A stretch of DNA of 64,000 nucleotides from an uncultured Clostridia bacterium (GCA_947174885.1 CAMWKO010000011.1:18990-82989); one strand, 5' to 3'. Shown: positions 54,095 to 63,822, counted from the first letter of the stretch. The notes: generated from the sequence alone by a model not told the origin. Numbers and translations are program-made.

Positions 54095-54964
54095 GTGGAA
54101 CTTAAAATTGAAAATGTATCAAAAAATTTTAAATCTTTTAAGGCCTTAAATAATATTAGTATTGAATTAAATTGTGGGATTTATGGATTATTAGGCCCGA
54201 ATGGTGCAGGTAAAAGTACACTTATAAATCTTATAACGGATAATCTTAAAAGAGATAGTGGAAGTATACTCTGGGACGGAGAGGAAATATTAAAATTAGG
54301 AAAGAAATACAGAAATATTTTAGGATATATGCCACAGCAACAGGGATACTATGAGGAATATACGGCAGCCGGCTTTTTGATGTATATAGCTCATCTTAAG
54401 GGTTTGAAGAAAAAGCAGGCAATGGAAAAGGTAGAAGAAATGCTTCATATTGTCAATATGGACGAGCATAAAAATAAAAGGATTGGAACATTTTCAGGAG
54501 GAATGAAACAAAGAGTTTTGCTTGCACAGGCTCTTTTAAATGATCCTAAAATACTCATACTGGATGAGCCAACAGCAGGTGTTGATCCACAGGAGAGAAT
54601 AAGAATCAGGAATTTTATCAGTAAAATAGCGAAGGACAGAATAGTAATCCTGGCAACACATATAGTATCAGATGTTGAAGCAATATCTGATAAGATACTG
54701 CTAATGGGTAAAGGAGAAATACATAAACAGGGAGCACCTCATAAATTATTAGAGGATATAAAAGATAAGGTATATGAAATCAATATTGAGCACGATAATA
54801 TTGATGAGATACAGTCTGAATATGTTGTCAGCAATCTTAGAAATTCAAGAGAGGGATTAGTGGCAAAAATAGTATCAGATGAAGAACCAAGGAATAGAAA
54901 TTATAAAAAGACAATAGCAAATCTGGAGGATGTATACCTTTATTATTTTAATGAGGGTAATTAG
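54095..54964 (+). CDS. ABC transporter ATP-binding protein
   Basis: A 289-residue ATPase that partners the upstream ABC-2 permease. Walker A LLGPNGAGKSTLINL (near residue 35), Q-loop MPQQQGYYEEY, signature TFSGGMKQRV (near 128), Walker B ILILDEPTAGVDP and the switch His ATHIVSD. The C-terminal 70 residues are an accessory domain. The start is GTG at 54095 with GGAG ten bases upstream. A 116-base gap separates it from the permease, and a decayed repeat-like stretch lies in it (AAAAATACGGAAGCT). It should energise export of the secreted protein or immunity against it. Confidence 0.88.
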   Translation: MELKIENVSKNFKSFKALNNISIELNCGIYGLLGPNGAGKSTLINLITDNLKRDSGSILWDGEEILKLGKKYRNILGYMPQQQGYYEEYTAAGFLMYIAHLKGLKKKQAMEKVEEMLHIVNMDEHKNKRIGTFSGGMKQRVLLAQALLNDPKILILDEPTAGVDPQERIRIRNFISKIAKDRIVILATHIVSDVEAISDKILLMGKGEIHKQGAPHKLLEDIKDKVYEINIEHDNIDEIQSEYVVSNLRNSREGLVAKIVSDEEPRNRNYKKTIANLEDVYLYYFNEGN

Positions 54965-54976
54965 ATAAAAAATAAA

Positions 54977-55022
54977 TTAAGGGTGATAAAACCGGCTTTT
55001 ACCAGTGCATTATCACCCTAAA
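54977..55022. terminator. Bidirectional terminator between the exporter and spoVA operons
   Basis: TTAAGGGTGATAA pairs with TTATCACCCTAA, with an inner ACCGG/CCAGT-like bulge; convergent genes end on both sides. Confidence 0.8.
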
Positions 55023-55030
55023 TTATAAAT

Positions 55031-55387
55031 TTAATCAGGTGTCTTAGGATTAAATATCAAAGAAGCAATATATCCAAAAATCAGTGCAGAAGAAATTCCT
55101 AAAGCACATGTCTTAAGTCCGCCAAGAAAGATTCCTAAAAATCCCTCTGAATCAACAGCCTCTTTAACTCCTTTCATAAGAGTGTTTCCAAAACCGAGCA
55201 GAGGAACAGAGGCACCTGCGCCTGCAAAATCAATAAATGGCTGATACAATCCTATAAATCCTAAAATAGTACCAAGAACTACAAGCCCCACCATTATTCG
55301 TCCGGGCATAAGCTTTGTTTTATCAATAAAAATCTGAACAATGGCACAAATAATACCACCAATTAAAAAAGCTTTTAAATAATCCAT
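55031..55387 (-). CDS. spoVAE: Stage V sporulation protein AE
   Basis: A 118-residue inner-membrane protein with three to four membrane segments. It has the SpoVAE pattern AFLIGGIICAIVQIFIDKTKL, then GAGASVPLLGFGNTLMKGV and the closing SSALIFGYIASLIF. It is part of the channel that moves Ca-dipicolinate into the forespore and out at germination. It is the last gene of the operon, 58 bases after spoVAD. Bacillus splits it into Ea and Eb; this is the Eb-like membrane part only. Confidence 0.92.
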   Translation of the reverse strand: MDYLKAFLIGGIICAIVQIFIDKTKLMPGRIMVGLVVLGTILGFIGLYQPFIDFAGAGASVPLLGFGNTLMKGVKEAVDSEGFLGIFLGGLKTCALGISSALIFGYIASLIFNPKTPD

Positions 55388-55445
55388 TTTATATCTGTAT
55401 GATGTAATATCATAACTACATCAATAAACTCCTTTCAATAAAATA

Positions 55446-56453
55446 TTATACAGCCTCAAATACTACACCATGTGCAATTCCGGGTACTGAGTTTCCTTCA
55501 TTAGAGCTGGTAGGAGAGAGCAGTGCACCTGTAGGCACTAATAAGATGCGCTTAAATTTGCCGGCTTCAAATTGCTTCATAATATAGCTGCAAAAGGTTG
55601 AAGCACTACATCCACATCCGCTTCCACCTGCATGGGTATCCTGTAAATTAATATCAAATATTTCAATACCGCAATCAGAATGAACATCTGAAATATCAAT
55701 TCCCTTTTCTCTAAGCAGATCAATTAAAATCGTCTGACCGATATATCCTAAGTCACCGGTAAAAATTTTATCATAGTCAGATGGGTTTCTGCCAAAATCG
55801 CAGAGATTATTGTAAATAGTATCTGCTGCCGCAGGAGCCATACAGGCTCCCATATTTTCCTTATCTTTAAGACCATAATCAACAATTTTACCTGTAGTTA
55901 TGCCTGTTATCTTAACTTTACCGGTATCCTTTGAAATAATAACACTGCCACATCCGGTAGTTGTCCAGGTAGCAGAAAATTTACGCTGGTTTCCATAGCC
56001 TAAAGGGAAACGGAAGGTCTTTTCGGCACTGGCAAAATGACTGGAAGCAGAAGCAATAACTCTGTTTGCTGCGCCACTGGCTACTAAAACAGAGCCCAGA
56101 CTTACGGCTTCACCAAAGGTTGAGCAGGCACCATATAATCCAAAAAGCGGAATATTAAAATTAACTAATCCAAAGGAAGATGCTATTAGCTGACCCAGTA
56201 AATCACCAGATAAAATATAGTCAATATCTGTAGAAGACATATTTGCCTTGCTAAGCAGCTTGCTGATAGTTGATTCAATGAGTCTGCTTTCGGCATCCTC
56301 CCAGTTATCTCCACCAAAGAGAGAGTCCTCATTAATTTCATCAAAGTATTTTCCTAAAGGTCCTTCCCCCTCCTTTTTTCCTACAATAGAAGCATATTCC
56401 TGTATATATGGTGTATTATCAAAAGATATACTTGCCTTTCCAATATGTTGCAT
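55446..56453 (-). CDS. spoVAD: Stage V sporulation protein AD
   Basis: A 335-residue thiolase-fold protein that sits on the outer face of the spore inner membrane and binds dipicolinic acid. Recognisable blocks: DIDYILSGDLLGQLIASSFG (near 83), GLYGACSTFGEAVSLG with the thiolase-position Cys, SSHFASAEKTFRFPLGYGNQ (near 150), and GGSGCGCSASTF (near 280). GGAGG lies seven bases before the ATG. It starts 21 bases after spoVAC. Confidence 0.95.
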   Translation of the reverse strand: MQHIGKASISFDNTPYIQEYASIVGKKEGEGPLGKYFDEINEDSLFGGDNWEDAESRLIESTISKLLSKANMSSTDIDYILSGDLLGQLIASSFGLVNFNIPLFGLYGACSTFGEAVSLGSVLVASGAANRVIASASSHFASAEKTFRFPLGYGNQRKFSATWTTTGCGSVIISKDTGKVKITGITTGKIVDYGLKDKENMGACMAPAAADTIYNNLCDFGRNPSDYDKIFTGDLGYIGQTILIDLLREKGIDISDVHSDCGIEIFDINLQDTHAGGSGCGCSASTFCSYIMKQFEAGKFKRILLVPTGALLSPTSSNEGNSVPGIAHGVVFEAV

Positions 56454-56474
56454 AAATAACCTCCTAAAAATTAA

Positions 56475-56918
56475 TTAATGAGAAAATAAAGTATAAATCC
56501 AGTAAATAAAACCTAAAAGACTGCTGCTAAATAGACCATATAAAATAACAGGGCCGGCAATAGTGAATATTTTACATCCAATACCAAAAACCTGACCCTC
56601 TTTCTTAAATTCAATAGCACATGACCCTACGGAGTTAGCAAAGCCTGTAATAGGAACAAGAGTTCCGGCTCCACCGTGCTTTGCAAGCTTTTGATATACA
56701 TTTAAGCCTGTGAGTAGAATTGCAGAAAATACTAATATTAAAGTCTCATAGTTTATAGCAGTTTCTTTTTCTAGACCCATCTTAATAAATAAATTAATCA
56801 ATACCTGACCTATCAGGCAGATAATTCCGCCTGCCAAAAATGCCATAAACATATTTTTAGCAAGGCTGGTAGTTGGAGTGACCTTTTTGACATAGCTTTC
56901 ATATTCTTTTTCGTCCAT
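56475..56918 (-). CDS. spoVAC: Stage V sporulation protein AC
   Basis: A 147-residue membrane protein with four segments. It has MDEKEYESYVKKVTPTTSLA, then MAFLAGGIICLIGQ and GGAGTLVPITGFANSVGSC, typical of SpoVAC, which behaves as a mechanosensitive channel for dipicolinate release. The related AE protein shares the G-A-G-x-x-V-P-x-x-G-F motif. GGAGGT precedes the ATG. It lies 157 bases after spoVAB; the gap holds no gene. Confidence 0.95.
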   Translation of the reverse strand: MDEKEYESYVKKVTPTTSLAKNMFMAFLAGGIICLIGQVLINLFIKMGLEKETAINYETLILVFSAILLTGLNVYQKLAKHGGAGTLVPITGFANSVGSCAIEFKKEGQVFGIGCKIFTIAGPVILYGLFSSSLLGFIYWIYTLFSH

Positions 56919-57075
56919 ATGAACCTCCTTATATATTTTTTTATTGTTATAGGTTTCATTTTAATTAAAACTCAAAAAACTTTTGTTATAAAATATTATA
57001 GGTAATTTGAATAAGTATAATTATATTTGTAGTTCTTTGGGCAGTTTAAGCATATTAGATGAATAAGTCATTTTA

Positions 57076-57504
57076 TTATTCAATAGTAGTAAAAAAATCC
57101 ATAAAAAAGTATGCAAGAGAGCCGACACATTTTCCAAGTGCAAAGAATAGTATAACAATTCCAAGTCCTTTATGGAGTTTTAAACGTCTTGAAAATACAG
57201 CAGTGACATTTAGTGCCTCTGCAAGGGCAGTAGCGAGACATCCGACATAGATGCCAAAAAACAAACCTGCAATGCCAATAACAAAAACAGGCAGTGAAAA
57301 AACAGGTGCATATATGAAAAATGCATTACCAAGTCCTCCACCCAGTAATATGGCACATTCATACAGCCGTACATATTTACCGGTATGGGTTTTATCTGCA
57401 AGTCTTGGAACTATTCCAATAGAAGTAATAAGTGCAAAAACTGCTGCGGAAACGCCAAAACCGGCCAATGCACCAAGAATTACAAGTAGAATATCAGTCC
57501 ACAT
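57076..57504 (-). CDS. spoVAB: Stage V sporulation protein AB
   Basis: A 142-residue membrane protein with four segments. It has LGALAGFGVSAAVFALITSIGIVPRLADKTHTGKY-type sequence (about 12-45) and the Gly-rich LLGGGLGNAFF loop, as in SpoVAB. Its start overlaps the end of spoVAA by 11 bases, so the two are translationally coupled. Function within the SpoVA complex is not known in detail. Confidence 0.92.
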   Translation of the reverse strand: MWTDILLVILGALAGFGVSAAVFALITSIGIVPRLADKTHTGKYVRLYECAILLGGGLGNAFFIYAPVFSLPVFVIGIAGLFFGIYVGCLATALAEALNVTAVFSRRLKLHKGLGIVILFFALGKCVGSLAYFFMDFFTTIE

Positions 57505-58117
57505 CTATATTACAGTCCTTTCTTTTTACACCATCAATAAGTGTAGTGTTGATATCATTTTCATAAAGACGCATTTCGATTTCAATCGGAGTAGGATCCT
57601 TAGTAATTGTCTTTTTGCCAAAATGATTGTAGAAAATTATAATACCAAGTGGTAAACCTATAGAGTAGCCAAGTTCAAGCAAAGTGTGATTGTCAGACGG
57701 CTTGCCTACAAGAGTTTCATGAAGCTGTAGAAACAGCTTGTTAATAGTTACATCATTATTAAAAGCCATAATGGAAAATGCTGCACCAAAGAACAGTATT
57801 AAACATACCATAGCTACATTCAGGAAAGTAAGATAGGAAGGTCTGGGCTTTTTATAATCATAAGATATAAGAAAATCATCTGCACCAAGTGTGTTAATAT
57901 CCAGAGTGGGATATTTTTCTTCGATAATTTCAATAACTTTTAAGGCTGAAAACACTATACGGGAATGCTCATTTGTATCCAGCTTACATAACTTTAGTGT
58001 TTTTACCGTATTTGAAATAGTTTTATTTGAAGAATAGACCTTTGCTACATCGCCTATAGTTACGGACGGATGATTTACCTTTGAATAATCATCAAATTTT
58101 ATATAAAGTGAGTCCAT
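57494..58117 (-). CDS. spoVAA: Stage V sporulation protein AA
   Basis: A 207-residue protein. The N-terminal cytosolic domain (1-105) reads SLYIKFDDYSKVNHPSVTIG, then DVAKVYSS, then LDTNEHSRIVFSALKVIEII; two membrane segments follow (about 116-135 and 160-180), then a charged tail. This fits SpoVAA. Start 58117 follows TTGGAGG; the longer frame to 58144 has no ribosome site. It is the first gene of the operon. A sigma-G-like box lies about 40 bases upstream. Confidence 0.9.
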   Translation of the reverse strand: MDSLYIKFDDYSKVNHPSVTIGDVAKVYSSNKTISNTVKTLKLCKLDTNEHSRIVFSALKVIEIIEEKYPTLDINTLGADDFLISYDYKKPRPSYLTFLNVAMVCLILFFGAAFSIMAFNNDVTINKLFLQLHETLVGKPSDNHTLLELGYSIGLPLGIIIFYNHFGKKTITKDPTPIEIEMRLYENDINTTLIDGVKRKDCNIDVD

Positions 58118-58154
58118 AAAAAACCTCCAAGATATAATTATCAATTTATAAGAT

Positions 58155-58188
58155 TAGTATGTACCACATTTTGTAAAATATTATGTAT
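58155..58188 (-). promoter_or_regulatory. Possible sigma-G promoter of the spoVA operon
   Basis: On the minus strand CATACTA (58161-58155) fits the sigma-G -10 form CATnnTA, with an ACATA-like block about 19 bases upstream where GnATR is expected. It is weak but in the right place for a forespore operon. The AT-rich DNA from 58189 to 58360 shows nothing else. Confidence 0.45.
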
Positions 58189-58360
58189 TGTAAAATTATT
58201 TTTTGATATTTTATATAAGCATAATTGTAATAATGCAGACATAATATGTATAAGAGAATTTTAAACATATATGTTTTAATTTTTTAAAATAAAAAGTATG
58301 TTCATTTGATATGTTGAATGTATGAATGGAAATAGTATCTGTTACATTAAAATAAAATAT

Positions 58361-58407
58361 CATCATATATAGTCTATAATAATGATAATTATAAACTATA
58401 TATGATG
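58361..58407 (-). terminator. Terminator of the penicillin-binding protein gene
   Basis: A perfect 13-bp stem CATCATATATAGT/ACTATATATGATG (58361-58373 with 58395-58407); on the minus strand it is followed by ATATTTTATTTT. Confidence 0.7.
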
Positions 58408-58460
58408 ACTTGATTTTATATGGCAGATAAATATAAAGCTATTATACTAATTTATATTAT

Positions 58461-61028
58461 TTAATGAACTGTGCAGGAGCTTCCCTCAAGTCCTGCAGGT
58501 ACTAAATAAGGTGTATCATATGTTACATCACCGGGGTTAGAACCAAGGAAACGTATTCTGTATACCTTTTCAGTACATCCATTATCAGGACATGCATCTC
58601 CTGCCAGCTTGTTAGAGGAGTTACATATTTTGTATTTTACATGACATATGCAGGTATCCTCAGGAACAGTACCCTCTGCAAAATATTCAGTTACAATCAT
58701 ATTACCCTCCGGGTCGTTATTGCACAAACCATCTACAGCAAGCATACCGCATTTTTTACAAATCTGGGCAGTCACAATATTTGCAGGCATTTCAGGCTCC
58801 TTGTAGGTATATCCCTTTTCCTGATGTATTCTTGTCATTATTTTGCTCCATAAAACCTTATGATATTGTGTATTGTAAACAGTGTCGCTGATACCTGTAT
58901 TTTCATCAAAACCGCTCCAGATAGTAGCAGTAAGATAAGGTGTATATCCGGCAAACCAAATATCATAGTCGTTTGAAGTAGTACCGGTTTTGCCGGATAC
59001 ATACTGTCCCTCTATATTTGCAACACGACCTGTACCATCGTCAATAACTACATCATGCATACCTGTGGTAACAAGATATGCGGTAGTTTCTTTTAATACT
59101 CTATGAGTATTAGGAGTTTTGTCGAGAATTACACGTCCTTTATTATCCAATACTTTTGTATAGTATGATAATTCTGTATAAACACCACCATTAGCGATAG
59201 TAGCGTATGCATTACACAATTCAATATTTGTAACACCGTCAGTAAGACCACCAAGTGCTAATGACTGGTTAATATCACTGTTAACGGTATTGTCGGAATT
59301 TACACGGTTTTGTACAAGTGTAGTAAAACCAAAATCCATTAAGTATTCAAAGCCAACTTCAGGAGTAATAGCAGTTAAACATTTAACAGCTATAATATTC
59401 ATGGATTTCTGTATACCACGTCTGATTGAGCTGAGTCCATAGTAGTAATCGCCCCACCAGTTGCTGATAGCTCTGCCTGATGATGTATAAGCATAAGGGG
59501 CATCATCAAAAACAGTAGCCAGAGTATAGTTATATCTGTCTATTGCAGGTGCAAATGCTGATAAAACCTTAAAGGTAGAGCCTGGCTGTCTGGTAGAATC
59601 AGTTGCTCTGTTTAAGGTACGGCTGGTTACTTTTTCACCACGACCACCTATGATAGCCTTTACGTATCCGGTAGACTGATCAATTACAGTGAAAGAAACC
59701 TGAGGCTGTAGTGTAAATATAACATTTTCACCAACTATCTCATCTCCCTCTTTGATATATTCAGCCTTGAAGTTATCAATACACTCCTGAGCTTCCTCCT
59801 GTGAAGAGAATATTATTTTAAAATTTGTATTGCCCAAGAGTCGTTTATTATAATAAGTAATATTTACATTTGAGTAGTTTTCAATTTCCCCATCCTCATG
59901 CTTTACCGTAAGCTGCCATGAAAAAGAGTAATATATATTTTCAGGATAGTTAGCGGGATCTGATAATTCTTCATCACATATATTCTGAATGGTGGTGTCC
60001 TGTGTGGAATATATGGTAAGTCCTCCACTATATACAGCATTTACTGCCTGAGTATAAGTATAAGCCTTCTGCTCCTGCAAATCCTTTATAACCTGATCTA
60101 TAACCTCGTCAACAAAGTATGAGTAAGGAGAAGCAGTTTCATAATTCACATTTACATCCTGAATTCTGTCATATACATTATCAGCCATGGCTTCGTCAAA
60201 TTCAGCCTGTGTAATGTGACCGTTTTTAAGCATATTCTTAAGGACTTTTTCGCGTCTTTCGGCATTCTTTTCGGGATTAGTTATAGGATTGTAGGTATAA
60301 GGTGCCTTTGTAATGGAAGCAATAACAGCACTTTCTGAAACAGTTAAATCAGAAACGCTTTTATTGAAATATCTTGTAGCAGCAGCTTGTACACCATAGT
60401 TACCGGCACCAAGATTGATAGTATTTAAGTAATTTTCTAAGATAATATCCTTGCTCATGGTCTTTTCTAACTGCAAAGCAAGATATTGCTCCTGAATTTT
60501 TCTGGAAATCAATTCACCAAGATTGTTCTCCTGACCACCGTTTTCAAAGACATTGTTTTTGAGCAGCTGCTGTGTAATAGTACTGGCACCGCCCTGAGAA
60601 GCACTACCTGTCTGTATGATACCCCAAATAGAACGGATAATACCTTTAATATCAATGCCGTTATGAGTTTCAAAACGTTCATCCTCGATATCAATAAAAG
60701 CATATTTCAGACAATCAGGAATATCTTTTATTGATACGAGCTGTCTGTTTGAACCGTCAGTTATCAGCTTTTCAATCTCGTTTCCGTCAGAGTCCAGAAT
60801 ACTTGTTGAAAATTCAACCGGTGAAATATTAACAGAGTCAATACTTGGTGCTCCGTCAATAATTCCTTTTATCATTCCCAAACCAAAGAAACCTACAGTA
60901 GCTATACCTAATACAAGAATAAAAATAATAAATTTAGATATAGTAATCAGAACTTTTGTTTTCATTTTTCTGGGTGTAGAAACTAAAGCTTTATGTTTTT
61001 CAGCTACTTTTTTCTTGCTAAAGTTCAT
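58461..61028 (-). CDS. Class A penicillin-binding protein with Cys-rich tail
   Basis: An 855-residue bifunctional peptidoglycan synthase. A cytosolic basic start and one membrane anchor (about 29-50) are followed by a GT51 glycosyltransferase with AFIDIEDERFETHNGIDIKG (catalytic Glu near 112) and GGASTITQQLLKN. The transpeptidase has QPGSTFK (SxxK, near 510), KSMN (SxN) and SGKTGTTS (KTG, near 665). The last 100 residues hold nine Cys (CKKCGM, CICHVKYKIC, CPDNGC), a tail I recall from Clostridial PBPs. Start 61028 follows GGAGG. It lies alone next to the spoVA operon. It makes the septal or lateral wall. Confidence 0.93.
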   Translation of the reverse strand: MNFSKKKVAEKHKALVSTPRKMKTKVLITISKFIIFILVLGIATVGFFGLGMIKGIIDGAPSIDSVNISPVEFSTSILDSDGNEIEKLITDGSNRQLVSIKDIPDCLKYAFIDIEDERFETHNGIDIKGIIRSIWGIIQTGSASQGGASTITQQLLKNNVFENGGQENNLGELISRKIQEQYLALQLEKTMSKDIILENYLNTINLGAGNYGVQAAATRYFNKSVSDLTVSESAVIASITKAPYTYNPITNPEKNAERREKVLKNMLKNGHITQAEFDEAMADNVYDRIQDVNVNYETASPYSYFVDEVIDQVIKDLQEQKAYTYTQAVNAVYSGGLTIYSTQDTTIQNICDEELSDPANYPENIYYSFSWQLTVKHEDGEIENYSNVNITYYNKRLLGNTNFKIIFSSQEEAQECIDNFKAEYIKEGDEIVGENVIFTLQPQVSFTVIDQSTGYVKAIIGGRGEKVTSRTLNRATDSTRQPGSTFKVLSAFAPAIDRYNYTLATVFDDAPYAYTSSGRAISNWWGDYYYGLSSIRRGIQKSMNIIAVKCLTAITPEVGFEYLMDFGFTTLVQNRVNSDNTVNSDINQSLALGGLTDGVTNIELCNAYATIANGGVYTELSYYTKVLDNKGRVILDKTPNTHRVLKETTAYLVTTGMHDVVIDDGTGRVANIEGQYVSGKTGTTSNDYDIWFAGYTPYLTATIWSGFDENTGISDTVYNTQYHKVLWSKIMTRIHQEKGYTYKEPEMPANIVTAQICKKCGMLAVDGLCNNDPEGNMIVTEYFAEGTVPEDTCICHVKYKICNSSNKLAGDACPDNGCTEKVYRIRFLGSNPGDVTYDTPYLVPAGLEGSSCTVH

Positions 61029-61264
61029 AAAAACCTCCATAAGTTTATAATGTAAAATGTTTAAAATCTGTGTAGTTATGTAAAAAAGCATACATTTACT
61101 ACATTATACCAAAAAATACTGTATTAATAAAGTGTATTTTAACATGAGCTTTTGCATTATTTATTTTTTGTTTATATATAATACGAAAACAAGAGAATCC
61201 GTTTCAGTTGATATTATTACCTTATTTTGGTAGAATAAACACTAATAAATGTAAAGGAGATAAT

Positions 61265-61915
61265 ATGTCTGATAAATATAAAATAGTATATAAGGGAGGG
61301 GAGGGGGAAATTATTGAAAAAAAGTCCAGATTTATTGCTTATGTTAAGCCGGTAAACACAGAAGAAGAGGCTTGTATTTTTATAGAAAGTATTAAGAAAA
61401 TGAACTGGAATGCTACACATAACTGTTCTGCCATAGTCATAGGTGAAAATAATGAATTTTCAAGATGTAATGATGATGGAGAGCCTTCCTCTACGGCAGG
61501 AAAGCCAATGCTTGAGGTATTAATAAATGAAGGCGTTCACAATGTAGCTGTGGTTGTTACAAGATATTTTGGAGGAACGCTGCTTGGTACGGGAGGACTT
61601 GTCAGAGCATACCAGTCGGCAGTAAAAGCCGGATTATCATCATCTGTTATAGTTGAAAAACAAAGGGGAAGCAGATACAGGATTGAAACAGATTATAATG
61701 GAATAGGAAAAATACAGTATATTATAGCTTCTCTTGATATATTTACCGTAGATACTATGTATTCAGATAAAGTTGAGGCTGAGGTTATGGTAGGCAGTAA
61801 TATAGAAAAAGAGTTTGTGGATAAGGTTACGGAGGGAACAAACGGCAAGGCCGTGATTAATAAAATAGAAGAAGTCGGATATATAATTATAGATGGGAAA
61901 GTGGAAATATTATAA
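61265..61915 (+). CDS. yigZ: YigZ/IMPACT family protein
   Basis: A 216-residue cytosolic protein. The IMPACT domain reads EKKSRFIAYVKPV, then NATHNCSAIVIGE, then RCNDDGEPSSTAGKPMLEVL (about 67-88) and VVVTRYFGGTLLGTGGLVRAY (about 98-118), followed by a DUF1949 ferredoxin-like domain. The eukaryotic relative controls Gcn2 and the bacterial role is unknown, possibly linked to the ribosome. Start 61265 follows AAAGGAG. It is convergent with typA, and a strong shared terminator separates the two. Confidence 0.92.
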   Translation: MSDKYKIVYKGGEGEIIEKKSRFIAYVKPVNTEEEACIFIESIKKMNWNATHNCSAIVIGENNEFSRCNDDGEPSSTAGKPMLEVLINEGVHNVAVVVTRYFGGTLLGTGGLVRAYQSAVKAGLSSSVIVEKQRGSRYRIETDYNGIGKIQYIIASLDIFTVDTMYSDKVEAEVMVGSNIEKEFVDKVTEGTNGKAVINKIEEVGYIIIDGKVEIL

Positions 61916-61918
61916 TTA

Positions 61919-61974
61919 TAAAAGAAAAACTCCTACAGCTTAATATTTAGTGGCTGTAGGAGTTTTTCTTTTAT
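61919..61974. terminator. Strong bidirectional terminator
   Basis: AAAAGAAAAACTCCTACAGC pairs with GCTGTAGGAGTTTTTCTTTT: the stem itself supplies T runs on both strands between the convergent yigZ and typA genes. Confidence 0.92.
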
Positions 61975-61992
61975 AATGTAAATAAATAATAT

Positions 61993-63822
61993 CTAGTTTT
62001 TACGCTCGGCTCTCTTTCGCATAGTAGGGTCTAAGATTTTCTTTCTTATTCTTAAACTCTTTGGAGTGATTTCAAGAAGCTCATTAGTATCAATAAATTC
62101 CAAAGACTGTTCAAGACTTAAAATTCTAGGAGGTGTAAGCTTTAAGGCATCATCAGAGCCGGAAGCACGTGTATTTGTAAGCTGTTTCTTCTTACATACA
62201 TTTACCTCGATATCTTCGGCTTTACCGGTCTGACCTACAACCATACCGGCATAAACCTTTTCACCGGGACCTATAAAGAGTGTTCCGCGCTCCTGTGCAT
62301 TAAATAATCCGTAGGTTATAGATTCTCCTGTTTCAAAGGCTATAAGTGATCCCTGATTTCTATACTGGATATCTCCCTTATAAGGACCATAGCCGTCAAA
62401 GATAGTATTAATAATACCATTACCTTTTGTATCAGTCATAAATTCGCCCCTATATCCTATAAGACCTCTTGAAGGAATAGAAAACTCTAGTCTCTGGTAG
62501 CCGCCATTAGAGGCAGACATATTTCTAAGCTCGCCTTTTCTGGCACTGAGCTTTTCAATTATGCTGCCGGAAAATTCCTCGGGAACATCTACATAAGCAA
62601 GCTCCATTGGCTCTAAGAGTTTTCCGTTTTCATCATTTTTGTAAAGAACTTCAGCCTTACTTACAGCAAATTCATAACCCTCACGACGCATATTTTCTAT
62701 AAGAACTGAAAGATGTAGCTCGCCACGACCTGATACCTTGAAGCTTTCTGTAGTATCAGTTTCTTCTACACGAAGACTTACATCAGTATTTAATTCCCTA
62801 AAAAGTCTGTCTCTTAAATGTCTTGAGGTTACAAATTTGCCTTCCTGTCCTGCAAGAGGGCTGTCATTAACCATAAACTGCATAGCAATAGTTGGTTCTG
62901 ATATTTTCTGGAAAGGTATGGCAACAGGATTCTCAGGTGAACAGATTGTATCTCCTATATGAATGTCTTCAATACCTGAAATGGCTACAATAGAACCAAT
63001 AGTAGCTTCCTTTACATCAACTCTGTTTAAACCGTCAAACTCATATAATTTACTGATTTTAACCTTTTTGCATTTTTCAGGATCATGTGCATTTACTAAT
63101 ACTGCGTCCTGATTAACCTTAAGCGTACCATTATCAATCTTTCCTATACCAATACGTCCAACATATTCATTGTAATCAATAGTACTTATAAGCACCTGGG
63201 TGTTTGCATCAGGGTCACCTGTTGGTGCAGGAATATAATTTACTATAGTTTCAAAAAGCGGAATCATATTTTCAGGCTTATCCTCAAGCTCTAAAACAGC
63301 ATGACCAGCCTTGGCAGAAGCGTATACAAAAGGACATTCAAGCTGTTCATCTGAAGCATCCAATTCTAAAAATAATTCAAGAACTTCATCAATAACTTCT
63401 GTAGGCCGGGCTTCCGGTCTGTCAATTTTGTTTATGCATACTATTACAGATAAATCCAGTTCAAGTGCCTTTCTTAAAACAAATTTTGTCTGTGGCATAG
63501 CACCCTCAAAGGCATCTACTACAAGTACAACACCATTAACCATTTTAAGGACACGCTCTACCTCGCCACCGAAGTCTGCATGACCGGGTGTATCTATAAT
63601 ATTTATTTTTGTGTTTTTGTAATATACAGCGGTATTTTTAGAAAGAATTGTAATTCCACGTTCTCTTTCAATATCGTTGGAGTCCATTACACGTTCAGCT
63701 ACCTCCTGATTAGCCCTGAAAACACCGCTTTGCTTTAGAAGTTCATCTACAAGTGTGGTTTTACCATGGTCAACATGAGCTATAATGGCAATATTTCTAA
63801 TATCTTCTCTTTTTGTTATCAT
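61993..63822 (-). CDS. typA: Ribosome-associated GTPase TypA/BipA
   Basis: A 609-residue translational GTPase. G1 is AHVDHGKTTLVDELL (near residue 15), the switch I region is ERERGITILSKN, G3 is DTPGHADFGGE (near 77), G4 is NKID (near 131) and G5 is SAKAGH. EF-G-like domains III and V and the BipA-specific C-terminal domain (PTMRKRAE end) follow. It aids ribosome assembly and growth under cold or stress. Normal length. AGGAAGGATT lies before the start. It is convergent with yigZ. Confidence 0.96.
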   Translation of the reverse strand: MITKREDIRNIAIIAHVDHGKTTLVDELLKQSGVFRANQEVAERVMDSNDIERERGITILSKNTAVYYKNTKINIIDTPGHADFGGEVERVLKMVNGVVLVVDAFEGAMPQTKFVLRKALELDLSVIVCINKIDRPEARPTEVIDEVLELFLELDASDEQLECPFVYASAKAGHAVLELEDKPENMIPLFETIVNYIPAPTGDPDANTQVLISTIDYNEYVGRIGIGKIDNGTLKVNQDAVLVNAHDPEKCKKVKISKLYEFDGLNRVDVKEATIGSIVAISGIEDIHIGDTICSPENPVAIPFQKISEPTIAMQFMVNDSPLAGQEGKFVTSRHLRDRLFRELNTDVSLRVEETDTTESFKVSGRGELHLSVLIENMRREGYEFAVSKAEVLYKNDENGKLLEPMELAYVDVPEEFSGSIIEKLSARKGELRNMSASNGGYQRLEFSIPSRGLIGYRGEFMTDTKGNGIINTIFDGYGPYKGDIQYRNQGSLIAFETGESITYGLFNAQERGTLFIGPGEKVYAGMVVGQTGKAEDIEVNVCKKKQLTNTRASGSDDALKLTPPRILSLEQSLEFIDTNELLEITPKSLRIRKKILDPTMRKRAERKN

